NCBI GenBank assembly: GCA_005223375.1
Contig: RXOD01004236.1
Location: forward strand, 1-25,506
DNA length: 25,506 bases
Direction: 5' to 3'
Origin: Amoebophrya sp. AT5.2
Taxonomy: Eukaryota; Sar; Dinophyceae; Syndiniales; Amoebophryaceae
Both the position numbers and the translations under genes were made by a program. Positions 9,422 to 20,898 of this stretch are shown here, one piece after another. The stretch's first letter is position 1, and each line of letters begins with the position of its first letter. The notes under the pieces were generated by a model. It saw only the letters and a list, made by a program, of their open reading frames with translations, was not told the DNA's origin and made no database searches.

Positions 9422-9800
9422 TCCTCAAATGGAGCGAGAAATATTGGGTGGGGGTGGGCATGTTTGTGAGTTCATTTGATTTGGCAACAAATTTGATTTG
9501 CATAGAGCTATGGCATGTGGGTCTGGGTGGTGCGTGCGAAAGAAGCAAATGGCTGTGCTTGCGCGTACTCCTTCACCTTGATTTGACCAGACAGAGAGAC
9601 TTGGCAAGCAACATTCGTTTCCTCAAATAGAGAAATATTGAGTGGGCATGTTTGTGTTTGATCTGGCATCAAATTTGATTTGCGTAGAGCTATGGCATGC
9701 GGGTCTGGTGCGTGCGAAAGAAGCAAATGGCTGTGCTTGCGCGTACTCGCCCACCCTGACTTGACCAGACTTGGTAAGCAACATTCGTCTCTTCAATCGA
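9422..9800. repeat. Diverged tandem duplication, period about 198 bp
   Basis: Units start with TCCTCAAAT at 9422 and 9620. Long shared blocks include GAAAGAAGCAAATGGCTGTG and GCGCGTACTC, with small indels. The unit has no convincing reading frame. It lies between the recombinase region and the 3' end of the ATPase gene. Confidence 0.8.
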
Positions 9801-9967
9801 TGCGCAAATTATTTATGTTGGAGCAGAACATCCAAACTCAATCACAGACACAACGAAAACGAGTCTGTTTCTGTTATATGTCAATTTTTTTCAAGCACAT
9901 CTCCTGATGGTGATTTGAAGGTCCAGACGGTACGGCTCGTTGGATGCGCGGACCTCAAACAAAGGCA

Positions 9968-12900
9968 TCAGTCCGAAGCAGTTCCCCACGCGCCTAAGTC
10001 GGACATTTTTATCGTTGGAAATTGATTTTTCTCTTCACGCCGCACCGTCCTCCTCGGAGGATCCATTTCTGGCTCATGATCTTTCCGGGCTGCAGCAGAA
10101 GCGTTTGGCTGTGATTCTATTTCGCCGCCCTCGCAACCCAGTGTCCCCGGCGCTGGGAATGGCAGCACAGTCACATTCTCGTCGTCTTCTTCTTCTGACC
10201 CCGCTCCTCCCTGCGCCCCTTCCCCACCTCTATCGCAACTTCCCTCACGATTCCCCGCATCCGCGTCGCTGCCGCCGTCATAAAAATCGCCCTCCTCGTT
10301 TCCGCTCCCAGCATCCTCGTCGCTTTCGGAGTCGCTTTCCACCCCCTTCGGGCGTTTGCTGCGATCGTCGCGCAGCCCGATCTCGCGGTGCCAGTTTTCC
10401 TCGCCATCTGGCACGCCCATCTTCATCTTCTTCCCTGCGTGTAGTTTCATGGCCACGTCGTCGTCTTGCAATTGCGCCAGCCACGCGGCAATCATCTTCT
10501 GCGCCTCCAGCAACTGCTCGATTTGTTCCTGGCGGAAGCGTTCCGTCTCGTTCTTGTCCTTCAGAATCGGCAGGCCCTTCCCTTGCCGAATCACGTCCAT
10601 AAGGCTCGACTGGAAGTGCAGCTTCCCCTCCGTCGGCACCACCTCCAGTTCCGTGTAGCCGATCGGCGGATCTACTTCTTTATCTCGAGCCGACTGGTTG
10701 CCAGCAGCAGCCGCCCCAGCCACGCGGTCCCGGTGTAGCACCTCGGCGTTGTTGTCGTACCCGAACGCCTCCCGCAACTCCTCCCGCGTCTGCCGCGAAA
10801 TCGGCGCGATCGAGTCATCGTCCTCAGCGGCCCGGAGCTCGTGGTGCTCGGCGCGACGAGCAGAGGCTCCAGTTCGCGAATGATCGGGGCTCATCAATGC
10901 CTCGTCCTCCCGGATGGTTCTCGCCCGGGTCACCCGGTGGTTGAGTCGACAGGGATCGAATCCGAGCAAGCCGCGAATCACCAGCCTCATCGAGTTGTTC
11001 CAGATCGGTACATTCAAAAAGTCCGGACCCCCGCGCCCGTCTCGCTCTCGCAACCCGAACCGCCCGCGCTCTGACACGCTGCTCCCCGCGCCGTCGTCGT
11101 CCACCCCCGCGTTGTCCCCCCCGCCATCGTCGTTGAAGTCGTTGTTTTTGTGGTGGTACTTGGCGTCGGTTAGCGTTTGCGCCAGGTCGTAGGATTCGTA
11201 CGCGTGGCGGGATCTTGCCATCACCCCCTGGCCGCTGCCCGGGTAAGCCCTCTCCCGGTCCCGGTCAGCCCTCAGCGGCAGTTTGACGATCTTCTTCTTC
11301 CGCAGCTGCTCCTGCGTCAGATAGATCTTCTCGCCGTTGGCATCGAGCAGGTTCGGTATCTCGAACACCTCCCCGGGGTGCAGACTACTGGCGGGGCCGG
11401 GGCTCGTGTCGGAGGTCGTCGCGTTGAAAAGGGTTTGTTGGTTCGTGTTGCCTTTCTGGTTCATCGTCATCTGCCCCGAAGATTGGCTCTGGTGTTTGCC
11501 TCCTTTTTCACCTGCTCCCGTTTGGAGGTTTGCCGAGTGCGGAGCAGGAACGCCAAGTCTTTCTTCTTTTTTCTGCGCGTCTTTCTTCTTCGCCACCATC
11601 GTCGAGCTGGAGAGCGCCGGCCAGTTGGCGTCGTCCAGGTCGTCGCAGTAGTATTTGTCGGCGCCCAGCACGTCGTCGTCGTCCTCGTAGGCCCCTTCCC
11701 CCATCATGAGCTCCGGGTCCTCGCCCCCCTCAAGACCCGCGGCCCCCCGCAGCGCCACCATGGTCTCCGGCAGGTACCCGACCTGCACCCCGAGGCTGTC
11801 CTGGAGCGTCTCCTGCGCCTTCCGGTGCAAGTCGCGCCGTTCCTCCTCCGACACGTGCCACCGCAGCCGGTTGCACTCTCCGCAGATCCCGTCCACCACG
11901 CGCTGGAGGAACATGAGCAGCCCGACGTGGGTGGAAAGGCTGGCCTTGGTGTCCTCGTACGGCGGGCACGTGTTCACGGTGACCTTCAGCTCCGCGGGCT
12001 GCACACTGTCGAACAATCCGAGGACCCCGATGGTGGACTCCTTGTCGTCGAAGAGCTGCGCCGCTGTGCTCTCGCCAGTACCCTTCGCAGTGGGGTAGCG
12101 CGAGCGCTCCGTGAACTTCTCGATCCAGCGGTTCGTGTCGTCGAACCAGTTGCCGTGCACGCAGGTGGCCAGGGGGCGGCTGTCGCGGTAGTTGCCGCAC
12201 ACGGTGGAGTGTTTGAAGGCGTAGTTCAGGTGGAACTTGTTGTAGTCCAGGTACATGAAGTGCTGCGTCGGGAGCCCCCGGCCGCCGTGCTGGTACGGGT
12301 TCCCGCCCGTGTAGCTGGGGCCGAAAATCGCCCGGCCATGGTTACCCTCCGAAAGCAGCGGCCACCGGGCGCCCTGGAGGTTGACCAGCTGCCAAAGCGT
12401 AAAATTGTTGTTCAACACCTTCTCGTCGCGCACGTGGTAGATGCCGCCGACCTCGTGGCGCTTCGGAAAACTACCAAAATGGAAGAAATCCAGACTCTCG
12501 CCAGAGATCGAAACAATCTCCTTCGACAGCTTCCACGAGTGCACCACGCGCACGCTCACACGCGTGTCCCCAAAGCTCCGCTTTGTAGCACCCTTTGCTC
12601 CACCTCCGCTTTTGGTCACCATGTGTGCGGCCAGCGGCCGGCGTTGCTTGAGCCGCGCGTCCTTGGCCGCGTCGTCGGGCATCAAATTCGCCCAGTTTTG
12701 CTGAGCCTGCCGAACCTTGCCAGTCAGGAGCTCGCGGACCAGACTGGTGGCGATCTGGCGGATCATGGCGCCACACTTGCTCGTGTCCTCCGCCTCGCTT
12801 TCGAGCACAGAGGCGCGCCGCGACAGCCACTCGGCGTCCAGATCCGGCATGAAGGGAGCCAGAATCTGGCACAACGAGACGGGAAGCTCCACCGGACGGT

Positions 12901-15900
12901 AGTCGCACTTCAAAATCAACCTGCGAAAAAAAATTATAGATTTTGGTTTCGGTTTGGGCTACTTATTCCTATTTTTAGCCGAAGAAGCAGAAGGGCCCTG
13001 GGGGTACGTACTATAGCTCTAGCTTTTTCCACCTACAGCGAGAAAACTGGAAGTCGTGGGACGGGGACGTGATACTAGCGAAACCCTTGATTCTTCATGA
13101 TCATGTCCATGTGCATTTTCATCCTTTATAAATATGACGAGTTGTAGCTCGTACTTTCTCTTCGTCTCGTTCCCAGCCGGCACCGGCATTCCTTGTCGTA
13201 TTGAGCGCGGGGGCCCGTGCATCATTTTGAACGTGTCCCACAGCAGCTCCCGCAGCATGTTCACTTCGCGGTCCGTACTCGACCCGATCACTTTCGATTC
13301 GAAGCAGTCTGGTTGCCGTGTCAACGTCGTAAACAAGTGCTTCGCCATCTCGCCCGGCTTGCCGTTGTTGTCCGCCTTTTCCCGGCTGAGCAAAAGCACC
13401 TCGTACCACGCCTGCCCGATCGCGTGCCGCTCCTCCTGCATGGAGATGGAGTTCTCGCGGTCGCGGGACTTCATGTCGAAGTCCAACAGGTTGTAGCCGT
13501 AAAACTTGTCGTCCGCGCTCCACCGACTGCGGTTAGAGGGGTGAAAAGCCCAATTTCGGCGGCATTTCTGCCAGGTAGATGATGCGCCTCTTGCCGAGAC
13601 CGAATACCAGACGAAATATACTGACAAAATACATGACCACTCAAGGTCAGGGAGGAGGACCGGCGCCGCGTTCTTACTTGCTGCATCTTCCTGGCCGTCG
13701 TTTTGTTCTGCTTGCTTTCTAGCTGAAAGGAGCACCATCTGACCGAATACGAGACCAAATACAGGACAAAATATGAGAGAAAAAATACGAGACGAAATAC
13801 AACAGAAGACAGGCCACCCCCTGGCGCATCATATGAGACCAAATACCCAACTCCCTACAAGTCCCCCACTACCCCAGGCATGTCCAGGCAAATGGGTTGA
13901 TCCTCTTCTTAATGCGGTTGCCCTGCGCGTCCAGGTGCGGCTGCTGCACGAGCATCCCCTTCACGTAGATCTTGTTGCGCCAATGGGGGCCGCGCAGAAT
14001 CTCGTACCGGTTCTCGCGCCGGGTTTGGCTTAGTAGAGGCCGGAAGCACTCGTCCTCCAAATACTTAGGATTCAGAAACAGGTACCGCTTCCTCTCAAAA
14101 TCCACGCCGCGGAGACACACGCGGGTGTCGGTCAAAGGATTGAAATCGTCCTCCTCGTTGTAAAAGTTGTTGTGGTAGCTGTTGTGGTCCTGGTGCTGGT
14201 GGTAGCCAGAGTGTTGGGCGGAGCCGCCAGTGTTCCGCTCCAGCTTGTAGTGAAGAGAATGGACCTGGGGTTTGGATCGATGGAACCGATGAACGTGTAT
14301 GCGAAGAAGTTTTATAATATTACCGCAGATCGGACCAGGACCACTGCTACCACCCAGGCGCGGAAAATAGGACCGTGCGGTACATCGAAGGACAAGAGAT
14401 ATAGATGAGACTGAGAGGAACATAGTAGTACGCTCGCGCAGTGTCTTTGGGGCTGGTACTTGAACTGGTACTTGTAGCCCGGTGCGGACTCGATTTCGAT
14501 GCCTTGTCCGCCCCCATAGTTGTGGCTGTGAGGACCACCGTGCATCCTTGCGAACACCGAGCAGGCACTCTGCAGGCCGTCCCCGAACTTTCCCTTTGCC
14601 TTCTTCGCGTTCTCGTCCCCCAGTTTTTCGTTGCCCGTGTGCCCCGCCGCGAACGCCCGCGGGGGCAGCACCGAGCTGTAGTTGATCAGCTTCAACTCTC
14701 TTTTCGCGGGGTCGAAGTCGATCAGCGACAGCTTGTAGGAGACGTTCTCCTCCCAGCTATCCGCGACGAAGACCGCGCGGAACCGTTTGTTGTTGTTCCC
14801 CTGACCCCAAGAGTTATACTCCTCGTGCCAGCTGGAGATTACGTGCAGGCGGATGCAGTCCACGTCCACGGACCGCGCGTACTTGCGCGTGTTTTTCACC
14901 ATCAGCATCGTTTGGTCGTGGAAGTTCTGGACGAACTCGTCGGTCGCGTTCGTGGACGTCCAGCGCTGCACGGCGCGCGCCGTAATGTTCAGGTCCACGG
15001 GGCAGTTGTCGAGGTTGGTCTGCCGGTGCACCACGTCGAACTCCCGCTTGAATTCGTTCCACTCCGCCGGATACTCCTCCCACTTCGCGTAGTCGGACAG
15101 TCTCTCTTTAGAGCGAGAGGATTGGAAAAACCCTCCCTGGTGTGGTCATATGGGAGTAGTTTTGGTGGAAGCGACGGCTATGGTTCTCAGACCTATGGTC
15201 GCTGTAGTAGAGATCATACGAGAGCGAGACGATGAAACACAGAGCATCGTTCGATCACACTCATCCGGCCGTTGCTTTGTTCTGCCTACTTATGTGCTCT
15301 GCTCCCTGACAGTCGGACAATGGGGCCAACTAGCTCTAGCACGAGACCAAATACAAGACAGCACAGGCCACCCCCGGCACACATCACACCAGACCAACGA
15401 CCCCAACGTACGCAGAAGACAAGCGCCACCTCCGCCACCAGAACTTTGTGCAGGAAAATGGGTTGATCCACCTCGTCTCGCCTTAAGCCCTTGCGTGGCG
15501 CCCCAGTCGGCAACCTCGTACTGCAACGTCGGGTCTTGTAGGTAATTAACATCATAACCTTCGTAGTACATCTGTTGTTCATAACCTTCGTAGTACTGCT
15601 GTTCTTCACCCTGACCACCTTGTTTACCTTCGTCGTAGGAGCAGTTGTAGCCATGCTGGGCCGCAGTTGTCGCCGTCGAGACGTTGGAAGGAAACGACGT
15701 TTTTTGCAGATCGGACGAGTACTTCCGCACGAGTCTTGCGATCGGGTCCTGTGCGTCGCTGTCCAAGTTCCGGTGTCGGTGTGTGTCTGTTTGTGGCGCC
15801 GACTTGTTTGTGTCGGATTTATTGTTCACCTCCACGACACTGCCGTTCTTTATGCTCACGTTTCTTGTTGTCGTCGTGTTCGCAGTCGCCGTGACGCCAG

Positions 15901-17236
15901 CTCCTTCGTGCTGCAGCTGCGGATCAGTAGAAGACGGCGGCGGGGGCGGCGGATCTGCTTCTATATCTATGCAGCTCTGAAGATTCAGAGTCTTCCCACG
16001 TGGCCAGCATTTTACGTCCCTTCGTCTGTGCAGCTCTGAAGATTCAAAATCTTCCCTTCCACTCGTGGCGCCAGCAAATGCTGCATAGATGCCATTTTTC
16101 GTCCCGTTAGCTGGTGGTGCCGCCGTTGTAGTGTGGTGACCTTTTGCTCCGTTTCCCCCGACCTGTTGACCTCCAGGTTGAAACGGCGCCGCGCCGGACG
16201 ATAGTGGCAAGCCGGAGCTTCTTGGTCCCAGTGAAGGCGACGGCCCCGGCTGGCACTGAAACGGGCTGGGGCCTTGCGGCAGGTTTGTTCCATCAAAGCT
16301 GGTGTGATGAACGTGCTGACCCATCATCTGTTGACCCATGTTGATGATCTGGCGACCCAGGTTGATCTGGGCCTGCTGCTGCTGCAGATGCATCTGGTTC
16401 TGGTGCTGTTGAGGAAGTCCTTCTGCTCCGTGCTGCTGAAAGCCGGGTGCAGCTGTCCACTGATGTTGCGCGGTTAACAGCTGCTGTTGCGCGGTGCCGT
16501 TGAAGTTGTGCGGTCCTCCATGGGGAGATTGTTGAGGCTGTCCTTGAAGATTGTGGAGATGCTGTGTCGGCGGTGCCAACAAATTATGCTGCGAAGGTGG
16601 TCCACCCATTGTTCCCCCGTGAGCAATGTCTATGTGGTCACCAAATGCGCCGGGGGCCGCCGCGGGGTTACCGCCAAATCCATCGGGGTTCCCTTCGAAA
16701 CCACCAGGACCAGAAAGACCACCGCTCATTGTTCCAGAGAAAGACCACCGAGGCATGCTCGAGCCTCCAGCACCTTGCAGTGGCGGCATTCCCATTCTTG
16801 GTCCCTGGACGTGATGAAACTGGTGTGACGGCTGGGGTTGAGGTTGACCTTCATGCTGGTTCATTGGCATTGGCATGCTGGTGATGCTGATGTTGGCCAT
16901 ATTATAATTTCCCGCAGGAGGGTGGTGCTGGAGACCACCAGCGGGACCAGCAATGTTGCGAAACATTTCTTGCTGTTGAAACTGCTGGTCGTGGATCATG
17001 TTTGTCTTCGTGCTCCCACCCAGATGGTGCTGTTCTTCGGAAAACGGTTGCTCGTGCTGTTCTTGATCATGTGCCGGGGCAAAGAAAGACCCCGTGTGCC
17101 GCGAGAAAAATGCCGGAGCCTCCGCGCGCAGTTTCGACGCGGGAGTACTGACTTTTGAAGACGGAGCCTCTTGTTGATCTTCGCGCTTGGGTTCTGGTCC
17201 TGGTTCTGGAGATGAAGTACGGGCCGGGTCCTGCAT
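9968..17236 (-). CDS. Large GHKL-type ATPase protein, five exons, about 2041 residues
   Basis: Proposed exons are 17236-15472, 15105-14432, 14264-13903, 13526-13155 and 12920-9968. Lengths sum to 2042 codons and every junction keeps phase. Residues 1-588 are Gln/Gly/Pro-rich and probably disordered. The ATPase fold follows: N-box DEFVQNFHDQ (E645, N649, D652), a G1-like region NYSSVLPPRA (730-739), and the glycine lid GKFGDGLQSA (760-769). Exon 3 gives KIYVKG (911-916) and exon 4 GYNLLDFDMKSRDR (944-957), a pairing I know from HSP90/histidine-kinase-like ATPase proteins of plants and protists. This conserved core, split over three exons, is what shows the frames are one gene. Residues after 1058 carry acidic and low-complexity tracts and no domain I recognise. 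GHKL proteins use ATP-driven clamp closure; the client is unknown. Absence of the usual DxGxG in G1 makes activity uncertain. Confidence 0.72.
12921..13154 (-). other. Intron 4 of the ATPase gene
   Basis: Acceptor TTCGCAG follows a T-rich tract. The donor is placed at AGAAA|GTACGA because it is GT and keeps phase 2; in-phase GC alternatives lie within 10 bp. I see no element signature. Confidence 0.55.
13527..13902 (-). mobile_element. Introner-like intron 3 of the ATPase gene
   Basis: 376 bp between AAGAAGAG|GATCAACC and CCGCAG|TCGG. Phase requires the GA donor. Its first 14 bases (minus-strand GGATCAACCCATTT), an internal GGGGGTGGCCTGT block followed by TTGTATTT and GTCTCGT, and a GCAGAACAAA/ACGGCC block all recur in intron 1 in the same order. 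It also holds several degenerate copies of a GTATTTGGTCTCGTAT minirepeat. The 3' end (AAATTGGGCTTTTC then CCCCTCT) is a weak inverted match to the 5' end. Confidence 0.7.
14265..14431 (-). other. Intron 2 of the ATPase gene
   Basis: 167 bp, GT-AG (GCGAGC|GTACTA ... CCCCAG|GTCCAT), phase 0. It interrupts the ATPase core after residue 813. Unrelated in sequence to introns 1 and 3 as far as I can see. Confidence 0.6.
15106..15471 (-). mobile_element. Introner-like intron 1 of the ATPase gene
   Basis: 366 bp joining the low-complexity exon to the ATPase exon. Donor CGAG|GTGGAT, acceptor TCTAAAG|AGAGAC; a GA donor three bases later is equally in phase. It shares 5' sequence and internal blocks with intron 3. 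Its ends form an imperfect inverted repeat: the 5' side reads GCGAGACGAGGTGGATCAACC, shortened here to its first 21 bases minus one, and the reverse complement of the 3' side reads GCGAGAGGATTGGAAAAACC. Confidence 0.7.
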
Positions 17237-18587
17237 CGCCCCACACTCACGAAGTCGAAGGGTCGTGCTTGTGCATCCGATGTAAGATTCAGATTGATAA
17301 CTGCCCGACTTCTCGAGAAGAAAGGTGCTTTGATGTCAGCACAGCCGATATTTTTATTTCATCATTTTGGTGGTGCGGGCAGCTGAAGAATTTGGGAAAT
17401 TTGGAAATGGCGCCTGGAAATGGAAAGGACAGGGACCTACAGACACCTAGATACAGTGTATTGCTTCAGCAACAACTACAGCGTACTACGTAGAGCTTCT
17501 AGTGTACTGTCTCAAAGATATGCTGATGGACCGACGCGGTTAGATTTAATATCATGTATGTGTATCAGCTGCACTGTACTAGTACAACTTATTTCTAGGT
17601 ACGTATAATTCATATTCATTTATAGCGAGGACTTCCTGGCATCGGTTTTTCAAAATAAGGTTCTGTCAATAGGTAAGACTCATTCGGTCGTGCGTCGGCT
17701 GTGCGCGGATCCTCTTTCTCAAAAAAAAAAAAGCGCTTTCGCGGGAGCAACAGAAAGCAGGATCATAAGGCAAACCAGCGCCGCCAGCGGTGCGTGTTTT
17801 TGGAACTAGGACCAGGCTCAGCTACTTGTGATCATACATCATTGGACGCACGCATTTTCGTATCATCTATTGGAATGGATGCGTGCATCGTCGGACCACG
17901 ACAGAACGGTCGAACAGCACGCTGAACTTAGATGTTCAATTATGTGCACCAGGGGAAGCTGTTCACAGCTTATCTGTCAAGCAGATGAAGCGAAGTTGCC
18001 TATGCAGCTTCTCTCGCGGAGGTGGAACCCGAACCGGGCGTATTATAGATTTGTTCTGCTTCTGCCACTGTTGATTTACAATGTCGTCCTGTAGTCGCTG
18101 AAAGTCTTTCACTCAGAAGCAACCAACACCTCGCGCGCAGCGAGTTCCTTGCCTTGTGCCGAACCGAAGCTGACCCAGCCAAGAAAGAAAACCCCGCTAC
18201 TCCTACAAACATACTACCAAGAATTCATTTGACCTTTCGCTGTCGTCAGAAGGCAGCTTCTCTGTCTGTCACTGTCTGCTACGTGGTCGCGGTTTCAAAA
18301 AATGTCAGACATCACGAGGATTTCGTGGTTCTGTGAAATGTTGCTGAATCATGTTCTTCGGAAGGAGAACAACATGCAAGAGCGAGCTACTTGTGCCTCC
18401 GATAATATCGATATCCATAGATACCATGATCAGGTTTTCTCCGTTTCGCAAACTACGAAGATGGCGACTGCAAACTACCTAGATGCATGGACATACTTAG
18501 CATACACATACAGCTGAATGAGTTTTGAAGAAGAAAATTGAGAGTGTCAGCACCAGTCCTTCCCGCCCGTGGCTCTCGTTTCCTCGC
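17237..18587. other. 1.35-kb intergenic region
   Basis: Between the 3' end of the membrane-protein gene and the 5' end of the ATPase gene. Short frames on both strands have no recognisable content. A 12-base A run lies near 17720-17731. I see no RNA gene here. Confidence 0.45.
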
Positions 18588-20195
18588 TTACTCTCCCCAC
18601 TCGCATTCTTTCGCTATTAGTTGGTCGTAGAAGCGGTATCGGTTCCGCTTTTCGTGCAGGTGCTTACAGTCTATATCCAGATCTCCCGCCCCGCAACATC
18701 TCCCACCACCAGCCTCCCCGTCCTCCAATGATCCACCTGCCGCATGATCGTCCCCATCCTCAACCATCTCCCTGACACCACTCCTGTAGCAGGCGCAATA
18801 CGCTCTGCAGGTCCAGCACAGTATGGATATCCAGCCCCACCCCAGCCCGGCCACCAGCCCGATATCCGTGAATTCGGGCACGACGGAGCTCGGGACGTAA
18901 TACTCCGTGACCTTGAGCGCCACCACGCAGAGGACGATGAACGCCAGGAGGAGCCAGGAGACCAGCAGCCGCCGCGTCGTACCGTAGTAGAACCCGCCGA
19001 CGAGAAAGGGGGCGAGCAGGAAGTCGAGAAAGGGGGACTGAAAGGAGTTGAAGTAGCGGTACCGGTGGAGCTCCGCTGGCTCCTGTCTAGTAGCGTCAGA
19101 AGTTTCGCGAGCAGATGAACCGGCGCGGTGCCGGGCGGGAGATATGCTGCCGACCTGGCCGTCGATGGGGATGGGCGGGTGGTGGTGAAATTATAAATAT
19201 AAAATTTGGAGATTCACTTTGCTCTAGTACCAGGGGGATAGAGATAGACGAGGTGGAGGTCGGGTAGGAAGCGGGTAACGAGAACCCGCCTCCAGCCGCC
19301 GACCGTCCGGTACGACTAAAAGCAATGTCAGAGTTGGTGAAGTGAAAAGTTGGCATCGTCACGAGGAAACCGAAAGGTAATCATCTCCGAGTGAACTATG
19401 CTTTGGTATCTTGAGTTTTGCATCATGATTTTCACCCGCCCCTGGTCGCTGTGTCGTTCGTATCTTTTCAATATTTTGATGAAAGAAAAATTCATCGTAT
19501 TGGTATCCTATTCTCACCTGCAGCACGACAGTGTTGTAGTCCGCAGCTCCCTCCGCAACATTGCTTTCCCGCGCCGCCGCCAGCCCCTCCGCCGCCAGTT
19601 CTCGTTCCGCCGCTTCCAGCAGCCCCACATCCACCTCCCTGTACAGGTCGCCGTACTCCAAGCTCCTGCGCACTAGCATCGGCGAGAACATTTTTTGGAA
19701 GCCTCGGTACCCCTCGCAGAAGCAGAAGAAGGCGACAATCATCAGCACAATTCCGTGGTGGTACCAGCGGAAAGGGCCCTTGAACTTCTCCCACTTGGCC
19801 GGGTTCTTATGCCGCATCGGATTCACGTTATTCACCTCCTCGCGCATGTACCGATACACGTCCTCGTCGTCGTGTTCGCAGTCGTAGTCGTGTTCGTGCG
19901 GCGAGGCTTCCTGCGCCGCTTGGCTAATTATACGTTGGGCGCCCCCCGCGGCCAGGTTGAACCGGTCCGGCGGAAACGCGCTGATACAATCCGCCTTGTA
20001 CTTCGCGAAATCTGCCTGCGCGGCGAGCTGAAAGCCAAACCAGACCGGGCCCTTGAGCGTGAGCCCATGCAGCCCGCCCCCAATCATCACAATCCAAAAC
20101 CCGATGGCGTAGACGCGATACCACAAAGCATAGCTGGCATCCTGCGGCGCCGCCGCTGCGGTATTGGTGGAGCCACTGTGGCGAGCGGGCGGCAT
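18588..20195 (-). CDS. Multi-pass membrane protein of unknown function, two exons
   Basis: Exons 20195-19518 and 19154-18588 give 414 residues. The donor (CTGCAG|GTGAGA) and acceptor (GGCCAG|GTCGGC) are canonical and both in phase 0. Hydrophobic segments lie near residues 26-47, 147-160, 268-283, 289-307 and 323-343, so four or five passes. The charged loop at 95-140 (HEHDYDCEHDDED, then NPAKWEKFKGPFRW) and the motif EGYRGFQKMFSP (161-172) look conserved in character. I do not recognise a named family and assign no transport or enzymatic role. The C-terminus is Gly/Asp-rich then basic. Start chosen at the first ATG of the open exon, 49 bp below a strong T-rich acceptor. Confidence 0.72.
19155..19517 (-). 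other. Intron of the membrane-protein gene
   Basis: 363 bp, GT-AG, phase 0. The reading frame stays open for some way past the donor, but joining at GGCCAG restores a continuous membrane protein. No inverted or direct repeat seen at its ends. Confidence 0.65.
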
Positions 20196-20243
20196 GCTGC
20201 TGCTGCGGATTCGGACCGACTGGGCGGCCGTGCGGCAAATGCC

Positions 20244-20262
20244 TCTTGAAAAAAAAAAAAAG
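20244..20262 (-). promoter_or_regulatory. Candidate 3' splice site in the leader of the membrane-protein gene
   Basis: On the minus strand a run of 13 T's leads into CAAG|AGGC, 49 bp upstream of the ATG. In a dinoflagellate this could receive a trans-spliced leader; an ordinary leader intron is equally possible. No donor is identified. Confidence 0.35.
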
Positions 20263-20898
20263 GTATGTAAAGGAAACAGCTGGAGAATGGGTGAGACCTA
20301 TGAAGAACCAGGTCAAGAAATGCAACTTACTTTCAACAACAAACTAGGGTTTGATGTTTGGATGCGGATAAAGGCAAAGTGTCTTGCGCTATCTACACAC
20401 AAATGCTACACCAACGGCAGCCATCGGCAGGGCGTCGACGAAGCCGGTCGGGCTTGTCCTGGAAAGGAGTGAGTACGGGAGATGAGCATGGAACATCCTC
20501 GATCTACAGATCAAGTTCCAGTTCGAGATCATACACGTGAGTAGCCACGCCCCCGACGTTTTTGGTCTAATGTGTGATCAACCTGCTTTAAACGAACGAT
20601 CGACGGAATCCAAGCCATTGTAGTTTGTTTGTGGTGTCTGACTGATCCGGATTCCGTGCACCAGCCGCACGAAGAATGAACCATGATCCAAAAGAACAAA
20701 TTTGCATTTGCGGGCGGGCGAAACAGGACCCGTCGAAGAGCAGGCTGAGCAGTCCTAGCTGACACTCACTGCGGCTTCGCGTTTTCTGTTGCTTTACCAG
20801 GCAGCTTCTTGGAATTTGAATGCGAATGAGTCTGCGAAAACAAGCCCTGATCAGCAACCAATCGCTCATAGGTGCAAAAACTACTTACATCCTCACAA
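20263..20898. other. Intergenic region between chaperone and membrane-protein genes
   Basis: 636 bp containing the chaperone gene's 3' untranslated region and the upstream region of the membrane-protein gene. Nothing else is supported. Confidence 0.45.

Noticed and set aside
11177..13072. 631-codon plus-strand frame
   Set aside because: Antisense to exon 5 of the ATPase gene in GC-rich DNA; Val/Arg/His-rich composition typical of an antisense reading, and no domain.
13774..14016. Treating the ATPase exons as four independent genes
   Set aside because: Each frame begins or ends at splice-like sites, phases agree at every junction, and the GHKL core is only complete when they are joined.
18000..18050. 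tRNA-like T-arm on the minus strand (GGTTCGGGTTCC)
   Set aside because: No acceptor, D or anticodon arms can be drawn around it.
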